Source: Isoptericola halalbus
Lineage (GTDB): Bacteria; Actinomycetota; Actinomycetes; Actinomycetales; Cellulomonadaceae
Length of the DNA: 64,000 nucleotides
Assembly: GCA_009663185.1 (NCBI GenBank)
Contig: VJZX01000002.1
Span: 1-64,000 of the forward strand
Direction: 5' to 3'
Shown here one piece after another: positions 1 through 9,113 of the stretch (the first letter of the stretch is position 1; the number at the start of each line of letters is the position of its first letter). The translations under genes and the position numbers were made by a program. The notes under the pieces were generated by a model that was not told the origin of the DNA, made no database searches, and worked only from the letters and a program-made list of their open reading frames with translations.

Positions 1-14
1 TCCGCCGCCGCAGG

Positions 15-638
15 GTGCTCAGGGCGCCCCGCCCGCACCGAGCACGGCCCGCGCCGCGGGTGCGCTCCGGTCGGCGCACCCGGGCGACGGGGCGTTGGCG
101 ACCGGCGCTGCGGACGGTGTCCGTCGCCGGGGCGGTCGTCGCGTGCGTCGTGGTCCTGACGGGCGTCGTGCTCCAGGTGCGCGGGCCGGAAGTGCCGTCG
201 GTCGTGTCCGTGGAACCCGGGTCGGCCACGGCCGCGGCGACCGACCCGACGCAGGACCGGGCCGACCCCGCCGGTGCTGCCGCCGAGCTCACGCGCCGCC
301 GCGTCGACCTGCTGGCGTCGCCGGGCACGGCCGCCGACGCGCTGACGGCGGTCAGCGCTGAAGGCTCGCCCGCGTTCACGGCCGACGCCGCCCTGGTCGG
401 CCGGATCGGGGACGAGGGCACGGCGCTCGCCGGGGCCTCCGTCGTCGTACATGCCGCAGAGGTCGTTGCCCGGCCGTCCGACGACCGGGTCGAGGTGGCC
501 GTGACCTCGACGATCGAGGCGCACGAGCAGCGGGCGGCGGACGGGTCGACGACCGCCGTCCCGGCGTCGGAGCCGCAGACGGCGACGCTCACGCTCGTGT
601 GGACGTCCGGCGGCTGGAGGGTCGAGGAGGTGTCCTGA
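15..638 (+). CDS. Membrane-anchored hypothetical protein, possibly cut by the window edge
   Basis: The protein has a basic N-terminus (residues 1-35), one hydrophobic segment (about 35-55, rich in Val/Ala/Leu) and an extracytoplasmic Ala/Thr-rich domain of about 150 residues that ends in LVWTSGGWRVEEVS. A beta-strand ending of this kind is common in NTF2-like or Mce-associated accessory domains, but I do not recognise a family. The GTG at 15 has no visible ribosome binding site, and the frame stays open to the first base, so the true start may lie left of the window. A strong hairpin follows the stop codon. Function unknown. Confidence 0.6.
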   Translation: MLRAPRPHRARPAPRVRSGRRTRATGRWRPALRTVSVAGAVVACVVVLTGVVLQVRGPEVPSVVSVEPGSATAAATDPTQDRADPAGAAAELTRRRVDLLASPGTAADALTAVSAEGSPAFTADAALVGRIGDEGTALAGASVVVHAAEVVARPSDDRVEVAVTSTIEAHEQRAADGSTTAVPASEPQTATLTLVWTSGGWRVEEVS

Positions 639-653
639 GCCGCCCGCACGACG

Positions 654-689
654 CCGAGGGCGCCCCGGCTCGTGCCGGGGCGCCCTCGG
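654..689. terminator. Bidirectional hairpin terminator
   Basis: Perfect 16-bp inverted repeat (654-669 and 674-689) with a TCGT loop. It lies between the rightward gene ending at 638 and the leftward sucB ending at 708. There is no U-tract, as is usual in high-GC actinobacteria. Confidence 0.8.
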
Positions 690-707
690 TGGTCCGGACG
701 GGCGAGG

Positions 708-2555
708 TCAGAGGCCGACCTCGGCCTCGAACGCGCCCTCCTCGATGCGGGCTTTGACCGCCGTCAGGAAGCGGGCCGCGTCGGCGCCGTCGACCAGGCG
801 GTGGTCGTAGGACAGGAAGAGGTGGGCCATCTGGCGGATCGCGATGGTCTCCTCGCCGTCGGGCGACGTGACGACGACGGGCTTCTTCGTGATGGTGCCC
901 GTGCCGAGGATGGCCACCTGGCCCACCGGGACGATCGGCGTGTCGATGAGCGCGCCGCCCGAGCCGGTGTTGGTGATGGTGAACGTCCCGCCGCTCAGCT
1001 CGTCCGGGCCGACCTTGTTGGCGCGCGTGCGGACAGCGAGGTCGGCGATCTGGCGGGCGATGCCGGCCAGGTTGAGGTCGCCGGCGTTCTTGATGACCGG
1101 GACGACGAGGCCGCGCTCGGTGTCGACGGCGATGCCGACGTTCTCCGAGCCGTGGTACGTGATCTCGGCCTTCTCCGGGTCGATCGAGGCGTTGATCTTC
1201 GGGAACGCCTTGAGGGTCTCGACGGCCGCGAGCGTGTAGAAGGGCAGGAACGTCAGGTTCACACCCTCGCGCGCCTTGAATGACTCCTTGGCCTTCGCCC
1301 GCAGCTTGGCGACCTTCGTGACGTCGACCTCGACGACCGTCGTGAGCTGGGCCTGCGTGTGCATGGCCTCGACCATGCGCTCGGCGACGATCTTGCGCAG
1401 GCGGGACATCTTCTCCGTGGTGCCGCGCAGCGGCGAGACCTCGGGGATGCTCGGGGCCTTGGGGGCCGACGGCGCGGCGGCCGTGGCGGGCTGGGCGGCG
1501 GCTGCGGCGGCCTTCTCCGCCGCCGCGAGCACGTCCTCCTTGCGGACGCGGCCGCCGACGCCGGTGCCCTCGATCGTGTCGACGTCGACGCCCTTGTCGG
1601 CCGCGAGCTTGCGGACGAGCGGCGTGAGGTACGACGACTTGCCGCCCGCCGGCACGGCTGCGGGCTTCTCGGCCGCCGGGGCGGACGCGGGCTTCTCGGC
1701 CGCCGGGGCGGGCGCGGGCTTCGCGGCGGGCGTGGGGGCGGGCTCGGGTGCCTCGGCGGGCTTCTCGGCCGGCTTCGCGGGCTCGGCCGGGGCCTCGGCC
1801 GCAGGCGCGGGTTCCGGGGACTCCTCGGCCGCAGGAGCGGGCGCCGCCTCGGGTGCGCCGACAGGCTCGGCTGCCGGGGCCTCCGGGGCGCCCGCGCCGG
1901 AGCCGATGACGGCGAGCACGGCACCGACCTCGACCGTCTCGTCCTCGGCGACGCGGATCTCCTGGACCGTGCCGGCGACCGGCGACGGGACCTCGGTGTC
2001 GACCTTGTCGGTCGAGACCTCGAGCAGCGGCTCGTCGACCTCGACCGTGTCACCGACCTGCTTGAGCCAGCGGGTGACGGTGCCCTCGGTCACCGACTCG
2101 CCGAGCGCCGGGAGCGTCACCTCGGTGCCCTCGCCGCCGCCCTCGCCGCCGGCCGACGGCTCGGCGCCACTAGGACCGGCCTGAGCCTCGGCGGCGGGCA
2201 CCTCCGCCTGCTTCTGCTCCGCGGCCTGCTCGGCCTCGGCCGGGGCAGACTCCTCGGCGGGTGCCTCCTCGGCGGCGGGCTCGGCGGCCAGGGCGGCCTC
2301 TCCGCCGCCCGCTCCGGAACCGTCGCCGATGACCGCGAGGTCGGCGCCGACCTCGACCGTCTCGTCCTCCTCGACGAGGATCCGCTCGAGCACGCCCGCC
2401 ACGGGCGACGGGATCTCGGTGTCGCCCTTGTCGGTGGAGACCTCGAGCCGCGGCTCGTCGACCTCGACCGTGGCGCCGACCTGCTTGAGCCAACGGGTGA
2501 CGGTGCCCTCGGTGACGGACTCGCCGAGTGCAGGCATCTGCACGTTCTCAGACAT
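708..2555 (-). CDS. sucB: Dihydrolipoamide succinyltransferase, E2 of 2-oxoglutarate dehydrogenase
   Basis: E2 transfers succinyl groups from lipoyl-lysine to CoA in the TCA cycle. The 615 residues contain two lipoyl domains (about 1-78 and 143-220) with the swinging-arm lysines at K43 and K184. Ala/Pro/Glu-rich linkers follow, then a peripheral subunit-binding domain near 320-356 ([12 protein letters not shown]...[12 protein letters not shown]) and the catalytic acyltransferase domain ending with [14 protein letters not shown], in which His585 is the expected catalytic residue. The first lipoyl domain reads STDKGDTE where the second has the usual STDKVDTE. The ATG start has a good GAAGGAGA site upstream. 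Actinobacterial SucB (M. tuberculosis dlaT, Rv2215) likewise lies near pepA; no lpd gene is present here. Confidence 0.95.
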   Translation of the reverse strand: MSENVQMPALGESVTEGTVTRWLKQVGATVEVDEPRLEVSTDKGDTEIPSPVAGVLERILVEEDETVEVGADLAVIGDGSGAGGGEAALAAEPAAEEAPAEESAPAEAEQAAEQKQAEVPAAEAQAGPSGAEPSAGGEGGGEGTEVTLPALGESVTEGTVTRWLKQVGDTVEVDEPLLEVSTDKVDTEVPSPVAGTVQEIRVAEDETVEVGAVLAVIGSGAGAPEAPAAEPVGAPEAAPAPAAEESPEPAPAAEAPAEPAKPAEKPAEAPEPAPTPAAKPAPAPAAEKPASAPAAEKPAAVPAGGKSSYLTPLVRKLAADKGVDVDTIEGTGVGGRVRKEDVLAAAEKAAAAAAQPATAAAPSAPKAPSIPEVSPLRGTTEKMSRLRKIVAERMVEAMHTQAQLTTVVEVDVTKVAKLRAKAKESFKAREGVNLTFLPFYTLAAVETLKAFPKINASIDPEKAEITYHGSENVGIAVDTERGLVVPVIKNAGDLNLAGIARQIADLAVRTRANKVGPDELSGGTFTITNTGSGGALIDTPIVPVGQVAILGTGTITKKPVVVTSPDGEETIAIRQMAHLFLSYDHRLVDGADAARFLTAVKARIEEGAFEAEVGL

Positions 2556-2709
2556 GACCTGTGGGGTCTCCTTCGTTGGTAGATCAGGCGATGTGCAGAG
2601 GCGTGGCGGCGCATGCCGTCGTGACCTCTTCGGGTGCCGCGTGCGGGTCGCTGGCTGTCATCTTGTCACTTTCGCCGCCTCCTCCCAATTCCTGCACACG
2701 GGCATCTCG

Positions 2710-2738
2710 TGTGACGCTGCGTACACCGGCGGTACTCT
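2710..2738 (+). promoter_or_regulatory. Promoter for a leaderless transcript of the 2745 gene
   Basis: TGTGAC (2710-2715), a 17-nt spacer and TACTCT (2733-2738), then 6 nt to the ATG. The predicted transcript starts at the initiation codon. Confidence 0.55.
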
Positions 2739-2744
2739 CACGGC

Positions 2745-3092
2745 ATGTCCCTGCGGTCAGCCGTCGCGCGTCTGCTCGGCCGCCACCGCCCTGGCACGGC
2801 CCCGCAGGCCGTCCCTCGCGGCGCGCGCGCACAGACCCTCGACCACCTCCAAGAGTTCGTCCGGACCCGCGTGGGCGTGGAGGCGTACGTCGAACCGCCG
2901 AACGCGCAGACGCCCACCACCGTGCTCCTCGTCGCGACGACGGGGGAGTGGACGCGCCGTCGGGTCCCCGACGAGCGCACCGGCTTCGAGGTCGCGCGCT
3001 CGCTGGGCGTGCCGGTGTACAACGTCCGCTTCACCGGCTACCCGCAGCGCATGCGCACCTGGACGTCCGAGCAGCGCCGGCGCAGCGGCTGA
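2745..3092 (+). CDS. Conserved hypothetical protein, 115 residues
   Basis: This small basic protein has a Gly/Glu/Trp-containing core (VLLVATTGEWTRRRV) and ends with YPQRMRTWTSEQRR. It looks like the short uncharacterised protein found beside sucB in other actinobacteria; I do not know its role. No signal peptide or membrane segment is visible. The ATG is 6 nt after a TACTCT -10 box, so translation is probably leaderless. The methyltransferase gene starts two nucleotides after its stop codon, which points to a two-gene operon. Confidence 0.6.
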   Translation: MSLRSAVARLLGRHRPGTAPQAVPRGARAQTLDHLQEFVRTRVGVEAYVEPPNAQTPTTVLLVATTGEWTRRRVPDERTGFEVARSLGVPVYNVRFTGYPQRMRTWTSEQRRRSG

Positions 3093-3094
3093 CC

Positions 3095-3847
3095 ATGGAC
3101 GGCGGCGGAGAGCGCTGGTCGGCGGTCGCCGACGAGTGGTCGGAGCTCTGGGGAACCTTCGCGCGGCCCGCGTGGGCACCGCTGCTCGAGCACGCCGGCG
3201 TGGGCCCGGGGACACGGGTGATCGACGTCGGGTGCGGCTCGGGCGAGCTGCTCGCGCACCTGACCGCGCTCGCAGCCCGGGCTGCCGGGGTCGACCCGGC
3301 GCCGGCGATGCGCGCGCACGCGCGGGAGCGGGCGCCCGTCGCCGACGTCCGTGCGGGCGACGTCGAGAGCCTGCCGTTCGAGGATGCCAGCGCCGACGTC
3401 GTCGTCGCGGTCAACGCGCTGCAGCTCGCCGACGACGTGCTCGACGCGCTCGCCGAGGTCTCGCGCGTGCTCGTCCCCGGCGGCGCGGTCGCCGTCGCGA
3501 CCTGGGCCGAGTCGGCGCGCAACGACCTTGACGTCGTCGAGCGCGCGGTCGCCGCGGCGCACGGCGACGACGTGCGGCCCGACGGCGAGCTGCGGCAGCC
3601 CGGCGGGCTCGAGTTCGCCCTGGCGGAGTCCGGGTTCGACGTCGTGGCTGCGGGACTGGCCCCGACGCCCTGGAGGGCGTCGGACGACGACCGCCTCGTC
3701 CGCGGGATCCTGTTCGGCGAGGACCCGGACGTGATGGCCGAGCTCGCGCCCGTCGTGCTCGAGGCGGCGCGCCCGTTCCGCGACCCCGACGGCGGGTACG
3801 TGCTGCGCAACGCGTTCCGGTGGGCGGTCGGGCGCAGACCCGGCTGA
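3095..3847 (+). CDS. Class I SAM-dependent methyltransferase
   Basis: A Methyltransf_11/25-type Rossmann protein of 250 residues that should transfer a methyl group from S-adenosylmethionine to an unknown small molecule. Motif I is VIDVGCGSGELLAHL (about 38-52), the acidic end of motif II is GVDPAP, motif III falls around ADVVVAVNALQLADD, and post-motif III is VLVPGGAVAVATW. The ATG at 3095 follows the stop of the preceding gene by two bases, so the pair is likely co-transcribed. Substrate cannot be told from sequence. Confidence 0.85.
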   Translation: MDGGGERWSAVADEWSELWGTFARPAWAPLLEHAGVGPGTRVIDVGCGSGELLAHLTALAARAAGVDPAPAMRAHARERAPVADVRAGDVESLPFEDASADVVVAVNALQLADDVLDALAEVSRVLVPGGAVAVATWAESARNDLDVVERAVAAAHGDDVRPDGELRQPGGLEFALAESGFDVVAAGLAPTPWRASDDDRLVRGILFGEDPDVMAELAPVVLEAARPFRDPDGGYVLRNAFRWAVGRRPG

Positions 3848-3867
3848 GCCGACGGCGGCAGGGACGA

Positions 3868-3905
3868 CGACGGCGCCCGGCCCTGGGAGGGGACGGGCGC
3901 CGTCG
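3868..3905. terminator. Hairpin between convergent genes
   Basis: A 12-bp perfect stem (3868-3879 with 3894-3905) with a 14-nt loop. It can serve both the methyltransferase (rightward) and pepA (leftward). Confidence 0.7.
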
Positions 3906-3915
3906 CGTGCGTGGA

Positions 3916-5418
3916 TCAGCCCTGTGCGCGGCCCTCGAGGAAGCCGAGCAGCGTGCGCACACCGACGCCGGTGCCGCCCGCGGGCGTGTAGCCGTACGGG
4001 CTCTTCTCGTTGTAGGCCGGGCCCGCGATGTCGAGGTGGGCCCATGGGGTGTCGCCGACGAACTCGGCGAGGAAGTGCCCCGCGAAGAGCATGCCGCCCC
4101 AGCGGTCGGACGCGGCGTTGACCATGTCTGCGACGGTCGACCTCAGTCCCGCCTTGAGCTCGGCCGGCAGGGGCATCGGCCAGAAGTCCTCGCCGGCCGT
4201 GTCCGCGGCGCCCTTGACCTCGTCGCGCACGCCGTCGTTGCCCATGACGCCGGAGGTCCGGGTGCCGAGCGCGACCATCTGCGCGCCTGTGAGGGTCGCG
4301 ATGTCGAGGACGACGTCGTGCCCGTCCTCGACGGCCGCGACGAGCCCGTCCGCCATGACGAGGCGACCCTCGGCGTCGGTGTTCGTCACCTCGACCGTCT
4401 TGCCGCCACGGATCGTCACGACGTCGGCCGGGCGCTGGGCGTTGCCACCCGGCATGTTCTCGGCCAGGCACAGGTAGCCGGTCACGGCCACCGGCAGCCC
4501 GAGCCGCGCGGCCGCGAGCACCGTGTGCAGGACGGCGGCGGCGCCGGCCATGTCGGACTTCATCGCGGGCATGCCCGCCGGCGGCTTGAGCGAGATGCCA
4601 CCCGTGTCGAACGTGATGCCCTTGCCGACGATCGCGACCTTGGTCGTCGCCTTGGCTGGTGCGTAGGCGAGCTTGACCAGCCGCGGACCGCGCGCGGAGC
4701 CCTGGCCGACGCCGACCAGGCCGCCGTAGCCCCCGGCGGCGAGCTGCTTGTCGTCGAGCACGGTCACCTTGACGCCTCTGGCGCCCAGCTCCTTGACAGC
4801 CGCCTTGGCAGCGTCGGCGAAGGCGGCGGGGTACAGGTCGTTCGGCGGCGTGTTGACCAGGTCGCGGGCGCCGTGCACGGCGGCGGCGAGCACCTCGGCG
4901 CGCGCGACCGCGGCCTTGGCACGGGCGGTGCGCGAGAAGGACGTCACGACCTCGATCGCCGCGACGGGCTCCTTCTTGGCCGCCGCCTCGGAGTCCCGGT
5001 AGCGCGTGAAGGCGTACGCGCCGAGCAGCGCGCCCTCGACGACGGCCGCGAGCTCGTCCTCGTCCACGGCCGGCAGCGCGACGGCGACCGACTCGGTGCC
5101 CGCGAGCGAGCGGATCGCGGCGCCCGCCGAGCGCCGCAGCGTCTCGGTCGCGAAGGTGCCGTCAGGGCGGCGCTCGCCCAGGCCGGTAAGCACGACGACG
5201 TCGGCCTTGACGTCGTGCCCCGCGGGGATCGTGCGCACCTCGTCGACGGCGCCCGTGATCCCCAGGCGCGGGGCGAGGGTCTCGACCTGGCGCACGAGGT
5301 CGGCGGGAAGCTGGTCCGCGACGACGGCGACGCCGTCAGACGTGGAGCAGGTCCCGACGACGAGCGCGTCGGCCTTGACGGAGGTCGGATTCTTGCCGGA
5401 GAGCGTGAGGTCAGCCAC
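3916..5418 (-). CDS. pepA: Leucyl aminopeptidase, M17 family
   Basis: A 500-residue cytosolic metallo-aminopeptidase that removes N-terminal residues from peptides. The C-terminal catalytic domain carries the metal-binding segments VGKGITFDTGG and the M17 signature NTDAEGRLVMADGL; the N-terminal macrodomain-like half (about 1-170) is also present. Length is normal for the family. The start is a GTG (5416-5418) placed 7 nt after a TAGCAT -10 box, so the mRNA is probably leaderless. It is the counterpart of M. tuberculosis pepB (Rv2213), which also lies near the E2 gene. It diverges from the small membrane-protein operon at 5494. Confidence 0.95.
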   Translation of the reverse strand: MADLTLSGKNPTSVKADALVVGTCSTSDGVAVVADQLPADLVRQVETLAPRLGITGAVDEVRTIPAGHDVKADVVVLTGLGERRPDGTFATETLRRSAGAAIRSLAGTESVAVALPAVDEDELAAVVEGALLGAYAFTRYRDSEAAAKKEPVAAIEVVTSFSRTARAKAAVARAEVLAAAVHGARDLVNTPPNDLYPAAFADAAKAAVKELGARGVKVTVLDDKQLAAGGYGGLVGVGQGSARGPRLVKLAYAPAKATTKVAIVGKGITFDTGGISLKPPAGMPAMKSDMAGAAAVLHTVLAAARLGLPVAVTGYLCLAENMPGGNAQRPADVVTIRGGKTVEVTNTDAEGRLVMADGLVAAVEDGHDVVLDIATLTGAQMVALGTRTSGVMGNDGVRDEVKGAADTAGEDFWPMPLPAELKAGLRSTVADMVNAASDRWGGMLFAGHFLAEFVGDTPWAHLDIAGPAYNEKSPYGYTPAGGTGVGVRTLLGFLEGRAQG

Positions 5419-5425
5419 GCAAGCG

Positions 5426-5431
5426 ATGCTA
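5426..5431 (-). promoter_or_regulatory. -10 box for leaderless pepA
   Basis: TAGCAT on the minus strand, 7 nt upstream of the GTG start at 5418. Confidence 0.5.
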
Positions 5432-5481
5432 TCTCCCAGCCCGACGCCGGCTCGCGGCCCGGACGGGGGCTGGCCTGCGGG

Positions 5482-5487
5482 TAGTCT
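5482..5487 (+). promoter_or_regulatory. -10 box for the leaderless 5494-pyrD operon
   Basis: TAGTCT lies 6 nt upstream of the GTG at 5494. Confidence 0.5.
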
Positions 5488-5493
5488 GCGGGC

Positions 5494-5856
5494 GTGGTCC
5501 TACCCCTCCTGCTCCTCGCGGTCGTGCTGTGCGCGGCGCTCGCCGGGTGGGCGCTGTGGTTCGTCGTCCGGGACCGGGCGGTCATCCTCAAGCAGCTCTT
5601 CGGTGCCGCGGCGGTCGAGGCCGTGCTCGTCGTCCAGGCCGTCGTCGCGGGCGTCCTCCAGGCGACGACGGATCACCCGGTCGACGGCCCGCTCTTCTGG
5701 GGCTACCTCGTGACCGCGGCGATCGTGCTGCCCATCGCGGCCGTGTGGGCGTTCGCGGAGCGGACGAAGTGGTCGTCCGTGGTGCTCTTCGTCGCCGCCG
5801 TCACGGTCGCGTTCCTGGAGTGGCGGCTGTGGCAGATCTGGGGGGCGGCCGCATGA
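5494..5856 (+). CDS. Small integral membrane protein
   Basis: 120 residues with about four predicted transmembrane helices (roughly 3-23, 33-55, 68-88 and 95-115), separated by short polar loops such as RDRAVILKQLF and ERTKW. No family recognised. The GTG start sits 6 nt after a TAGTCT box, predicting a leaderless operon mRNA. Its stop overlaps the next gene's ATG (ATGA), and that gene in turn overlaps pyrD. The operon therefore couples two membrane proteins to quinone-dependent dihydroorotate oxidation. Whether they help PyrD at the membrane is speculation. Confidence 0.7.
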   Translation: MVLPLLLLAVVLCAALAGWALWFVVRDRAVILKQLFGAAAVEAVLVVQAVVAGVLQATTDHPVDGPLFWGYLVTAAIVLPIAAVWAFAERTKWSSVVLFVAAVTVAFLEWRLWQIWGAAA

Positions 5857-6302
5857 GCGGGACGAGCGAGCCGACGACGACGCCCCGGCCGACCGGGTCA
5901 GGCTTCGGCCGGCTGCTGGTCGCCGTCTACGGCGTGCTGGCGCTGGCGGCCGTGGCGCGGTCCGCGTACCAGCTGGTCCTCAAGCTCGACGAGGCGCCGC
6001 TCGCGTACTGGCTGTCGGCCTTCGCCGCGACCGTGTACGTGGTGGCGACCGTGGCGCTGGCCAGGGGCACCGGTGCGTGGCGCACCGTGGCCTGGTGCGC
6101 CGTCGTGACCGAGGCCCTCGGCGTGCTCGTCGTGGGTACCGACTCGGTGCTCCAGCCGGAGGCCTACCCGGACGCGACGGTGTGGTCGGTCTACGGTCAG
6201 GGGTACGGTTTTGTCCCGCTCGTCCTACCTTTCGTCGGCATCTGGTGGCTGTGGCGCACCCGGTCCGGCGGCGAACCCGGAACCGAGAGCGAGGCCTCAT
6301 GA
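5853..6302 (+). CDS. Four-helix membrane protein upstream of pyrD
   Basis: 149 residues. A Thr/Pro-rich cytoplasmic tail is followed by about four transmembrane helices (near 23-45, 55-75, 82-103 and 115-138). The segment WSVYGQGYGFVPLVLPFVGIWWLWR resembles a small actinobacterial integral membrane family that I remember as conserved beside pyrD, with no known function. It overlaps the preceding stop codon by ATGA and overlaps pyrD at its own stop by ATGA. Translational coupling across all three genes is therefore likely. Confidence 0.75.
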   Translation: MSGTSEPTTTPRPTGSGFGRLLVAVYGVLALAAVARSAYQLVLKLDEAPLAYWLSAFAATVYVVATVALARGTGAWRTVAWCAVVTEALGVLVVGTDSVLQPEAYPDATVWSVYGQGYGFVPLVLPFVGIWWLWRTRSGGEPGTESEAS

Positions 6303-7375
6303 CCCCGTACGGGCTGCTGTTCGACGCCGTCTTCCGGCGCATGGACCCCGAGGAGGCGCACGAACGCGCCTTCCGGCTGATCGCGGCGGCCGGGCGTGTG
6401 CCGGTGCTGCGCGACGTCGTCCAGGGCGCGATCGCCCCCTTCCTCGCCCGTGCCGCCGGGCCCGGCAGCGTGCGCGCGTTCGGCCGCACCGTGCCTGCAC
6501 CCTTCGGTCTGGCGGGCGGCTTCGACAAGGACGCCCGCGCGATCCGCGGCCTGTCGATGCTCGGCTTCGGATTCATCGAGGTCGGCACGGTCACGCCGCG
6601 ACCACAGCCCGGCAACGACAAGCCGCGCATGTGGCGCGAGCTCGACGTGCGGGGCGTGCGCAACCGGATGGGCTTCAACAACGAGGGCGCCGAGGCCGCG
6701 GCCGTCCGGCTGCGCGAGCTGCGCTCGACGCGCGCCGGGCGGGCCGTCGTCGTGGGCGCCAACATCGGCAAGAACAAGACGACTCCCGCCGAGCGGGCCG
6801 CGGACGACTACGCCGCCTGCGCCCGGCTGCTCGCGCCGTGGGCGGACTATCTGGTGGTCAACGTCTCCTCGCCCAACACGCCGGGCCTGCGCGACCTGCA
6901 GACCACCGCCGATCTGCGCCCCATCCTGGTGGCCGCGCGCGCCGCGGCCGACGAGGCGACGTCGGCAGCGGGGATCCGCCAGACGCCCCTGCTCGTCAAG
7001 ATCGCGCCTGACCTCGCCGACGCGGACGTCGACGCCGTCGCCGACCTCGTGGCAGAGCTCGAGCTCGACGGCGTGGTCGCGGTGAACACGACGATCGGCC
7101 ACGACCGCGGGCCGGGCGGGTTGTCGGGCCCGCCCCTGCGGGAGCGCGGCCTGCAGGTCGTGCGCCGGCTGCGCCAGCGGCTCGGCGAGGGTCCGGTGAT
7201 CATCGGCGTCGGGGGCATCACGAGCGCCGACGACGTGCGTGCCTACGTCCGGGCGGGCGCCGACCTCACCCAGGCGTACACGGGCTTCGCGTACGAGGGG
7301 CCGCTGTGGCCGTCGCGCATCAACCGTGCGCTCACGCGGTCCGCGGGCTCGGTCGCTGCGGGGAGGGTCGAGTGA
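6299..7375 (+). CDS. pyrD: Dihydroorotate dehydrogenase (quinone), class 2
   Basis: A membrane-associated flavoenzyme of de novo pyrimidine synthesis that oxidises dihydroorotate and passes electrons to the quinone pool. The 358 residues include the class 2 N-terminal helical extension (MTPYGLLFDAVFRRMDPEEAHERAFRL). The FMN/substrate site contains FGLAGGFDKDA and MGFNNEG, the catalytic-serine motif is VNVSSPNTPGLR, and the C-terminal FMN phosphate loop is VIIGVGGITSADD. It is the third gene of an overlapping operon, and a small gene overlaps its stop by GTGA. Confidence 0.95.
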   Translation: MTPYGLLFDAVFRRMDPEEAHERAFRLIAAAGRVPVLRDVVQGAIAPFLARAAGPGSVRAFGRTVPAPFGLAGGFDKDARAIRGLSMLGFGFIEVGTVTPRPQPGNDKPRMWRELDVRGVRNRMGFNNEGAEAAAVRLRELRSTRAGRAVVVGANIGKNKTTPAERAADDYAACARLLAPWADYLVVNVSSPNTPGLRDLQTTADLRPILVAARAAADEATSAAGIRQTPLLVKIAPDLADADVDAVADLVAELELDGVVAVNTTIGHDRGPGGLSGPPLRERGLQVVRRLRQRLGEGPVIIGVGGITSADDVRAYVRAGADLTQAYTGFAYEGPLWPSRINRALTRSAGSVAAGRVE

Positions 7376-7581
7376 TCCGTCCGCGCTGGGAGTGGGTGCT
7401 CGACGACACGCGGGGCCGGCCGGTCACGCAGGTCGTGAGCCCCGTGTTCACCACGCAGTACGACGCCGAGCAGTGGCTCGGCGAGCACTGGCGCGAGCTC
7501 GCGGCCGCGGGCGCTGCGGCCGCGCGGCTGCTGCACGACGGCACCCAGGCGACGCCGAGCGTGGAGCTCCGGGTGTCCTGA
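7372..7581 (+). CDS. Small hypothetical protein following pyrD
   Basis: 69 residues starting at a GTG that overlaps the pyrD stop (GTGA). The sequence RPRWEWVLDDTRGRPV...DAEQWLGEHWRELAAAGAA is hydrophilic and Trp-rich, with no membrane segment. It resembles short single-domain actinobacterial proteins of unknown function. The overlap and unchanged codon usage support a real gene that ends the operon. Confidence 0.6.
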   Translation: MIRPRWEWVLDDTRGRPVTQVVSPVFTTQYDAEQWLGEHWRELAAAGAAAARLLHDGTQATPSVELRVS

Positions 7582-7606
7582 CCGTCCTGAGCGCCGGCGG
7601 GGCGCC

Positions 7607-9097
7607 TCAGCCGGTGACACGCCGCCAGGCGCGCGCGAGCCGGCCCACGGCGTCCTCGAGCTCCTCGGGCGGGCGCGTGAACGTCAGCCGCACTCGGTCT
7701 CGGGCCGCGCCGTCGGGCGTGAACGACGGGCCGGCCGAGACCCGCACGCCCTCGGCGACGGCGGCCGCGGTGAACGCCTGCGCGACCGCACGGCCGAGGC
7801 CGACCCACACGCACAGCCCGCCGGGAGGCGACGGGACGTCCCAGCCGGGAACGGCCGCTCGCAGCCCGTCGACCAGCAGGTCACGCCGCGCGCGCAGGTC
7901 CGCGACGCGGGCCGGCAGGATCTCGTCGCGGCGGCCGAGGAGCTCGGTGACGGCGAGCTGCTCGAGCACCGCGGTCGCGATGTCGAAGGACTGCCGGGTG
8001 CGGGCGAGCCGCTGGACGACCTGCTCCGGTCCTCGCACCCAGCCGACCCGCAGGCCACCCCAGAACGTCTTCGAGGCCGAGCCCACGGACACGACGTGGG
8101 GCGACGTACCGTCGCCGGCGAACGGCGCGGGCACGGCCGCGTCGTCGTCCAGGGCGAGATCGGTCAACGTCTCGTCGCCGACGACGGTCACCCCCGTCCG
8201 GTCGACGAGCTCGCGCACGAACGCGCGCTCGTCGGCGGTCAGCGAGCGTCCGGTCGGGTTGTGGAAGTCGGGGACGAGGTAGACCAGGCGCGGTCGCGTC
8301 CGGCGTACCGCGGAGGCGAGGGTCTCGACGTCGCCCACGGGCACGCCGACGACGCGGCCTCCCGTCTGCCGCAGGGCCTCGATGCCGTGGAAGTACGTCG
8401 GCGACTCGACCACGACGGTCTCGCGCGGCGCGACGAACACCGCGGCCAGCAGCGCGATCGCCTGCTGCGCGCCCGTCGTGACGAGCACCTGGTCCGGCGT
8501 CGTGGGCACGCCGCGCGCCGTGTACCGGTCGGCGATCGCCGCGCGCAGAACGTCGATCCCGTGGTGCGCGTAGCCGCCGGTGGCGAGGAAGGCGGGCAGC
8601 GACTCGAGCGCCCGCGCGAAGGCCGCGTGCAGGGCGGGGGTCGCCGACGGCGTCGCCTGGCCGAGATCGAGCTGGGTGGCCAGGTCGAGCGCGCCCTCCT
8701 GCTCGGTCCGCTCGGCCGCCGGGGCGTCGCCGGCCGGGACCGCGGGCGCGGTGCGGTGGCCAGAGAGCCCTTCCGCGGAAGACGCCCGGGGCAGCACGGC
8801 GACGGTGCCCGAGCCGACCCGGCTGACCGCGAAGCCGAGGTCACGCAGCCGGGCATACGCGGCCGCCGTCGTCGTGCGCGAGACGCCGAGCACGCTGGCC
8901 AGGTCGCGCTCGCTCGGCAGCCGGGTCAGGGGAGCGAGGGTGCCCGAGAGCACGGCCGACCGCAGCGCGTCGGCCAGCGCCAGGTATGCCGGTCCACCGG
9001 CTCGCCAGTGGCCGAGGAGGCGGGCCGTCGCGGCCGCGGACAGGTGCCGCACGGCGGGCGCGGCCGAGGCGGGGGGATTCGGGGCGATGAGGGTCAC
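7607..9097 (-). CDS. MocR/GntR-family regulator with aminotransferase-like domain (YczR type)
   Basis: A transcription factor of 496 residues with two parts. The N-terminal GntR winged helix (about 30-105) shows LPSERDLASVLGVSRTTTAAAYARL; the C-terminal domain is a fold-type I aminotransferase domain. In the latter, FHNPTGRSL, the PLP-aspartate region VVGDETLTDLAL and the Schiff-base lysine in SVGSASKTFWGGLRVGW are visible. MocR regulators use PLP or a PLP adduct as effector. It is divergent from a YczE-like membrane protein, the arrangement described for YczR regulators, so it probably controls yczE and the overlapping arcA. The GTG start at 9097 was chosen because homology begins just after it. 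Confidence 0.85.
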   Translation of the reverse strand: MTLIAPNPPASAAPAVRHLSAAATARLLGHWRAGGPAYLALADALRSAVLSGTLAPLTRLPSERDLASVLGVSRTTTAAAYARLRDLGFAVSRVGSGTVAVLPRASSAEGLSGHRTAPAVPAGDAPAAERTEQEGALDLATQLDLGQATPSATPALHAAFARALESLPAFLATGGYAHHGIDVLRAAIADRYTARGVPTTPDQVLVTTGAQQAIALLAAVFVAPRETVVVESPTYFHGIEALRQTGGRVVGVPVGDVETLASAVRRTRPRLVYLVPDFHNPTGRSLTADERAFVRELVDRTGVTVVGDETLTDLALDDDAAVPAPFAGDGTSPHVVSVGSASKTFWGGLRVGWVRGPEQVVQRLARTRQSFDIATAVLEQLAVTELLGRRDEILPARVADLRARRDLLVDGLRAAVPGWDVPSPPGGLCVWVGLGRAVAQAFTAAAVAEGVRVSAGPSFTPDGAARDRVRLTFTRPPEELEDAVGRLARAWRRVTG

Positions 9098-9113
9098 CGG
9101 TCCACTGTGCGCG

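Noticed and set aside
672-1283. Long rightward open frames across sucB
   Set aside because: They lie on the opposite strand of a clear E2 gene. High GC third positions keep several frames open, and their products are low-complexity with no known motif.
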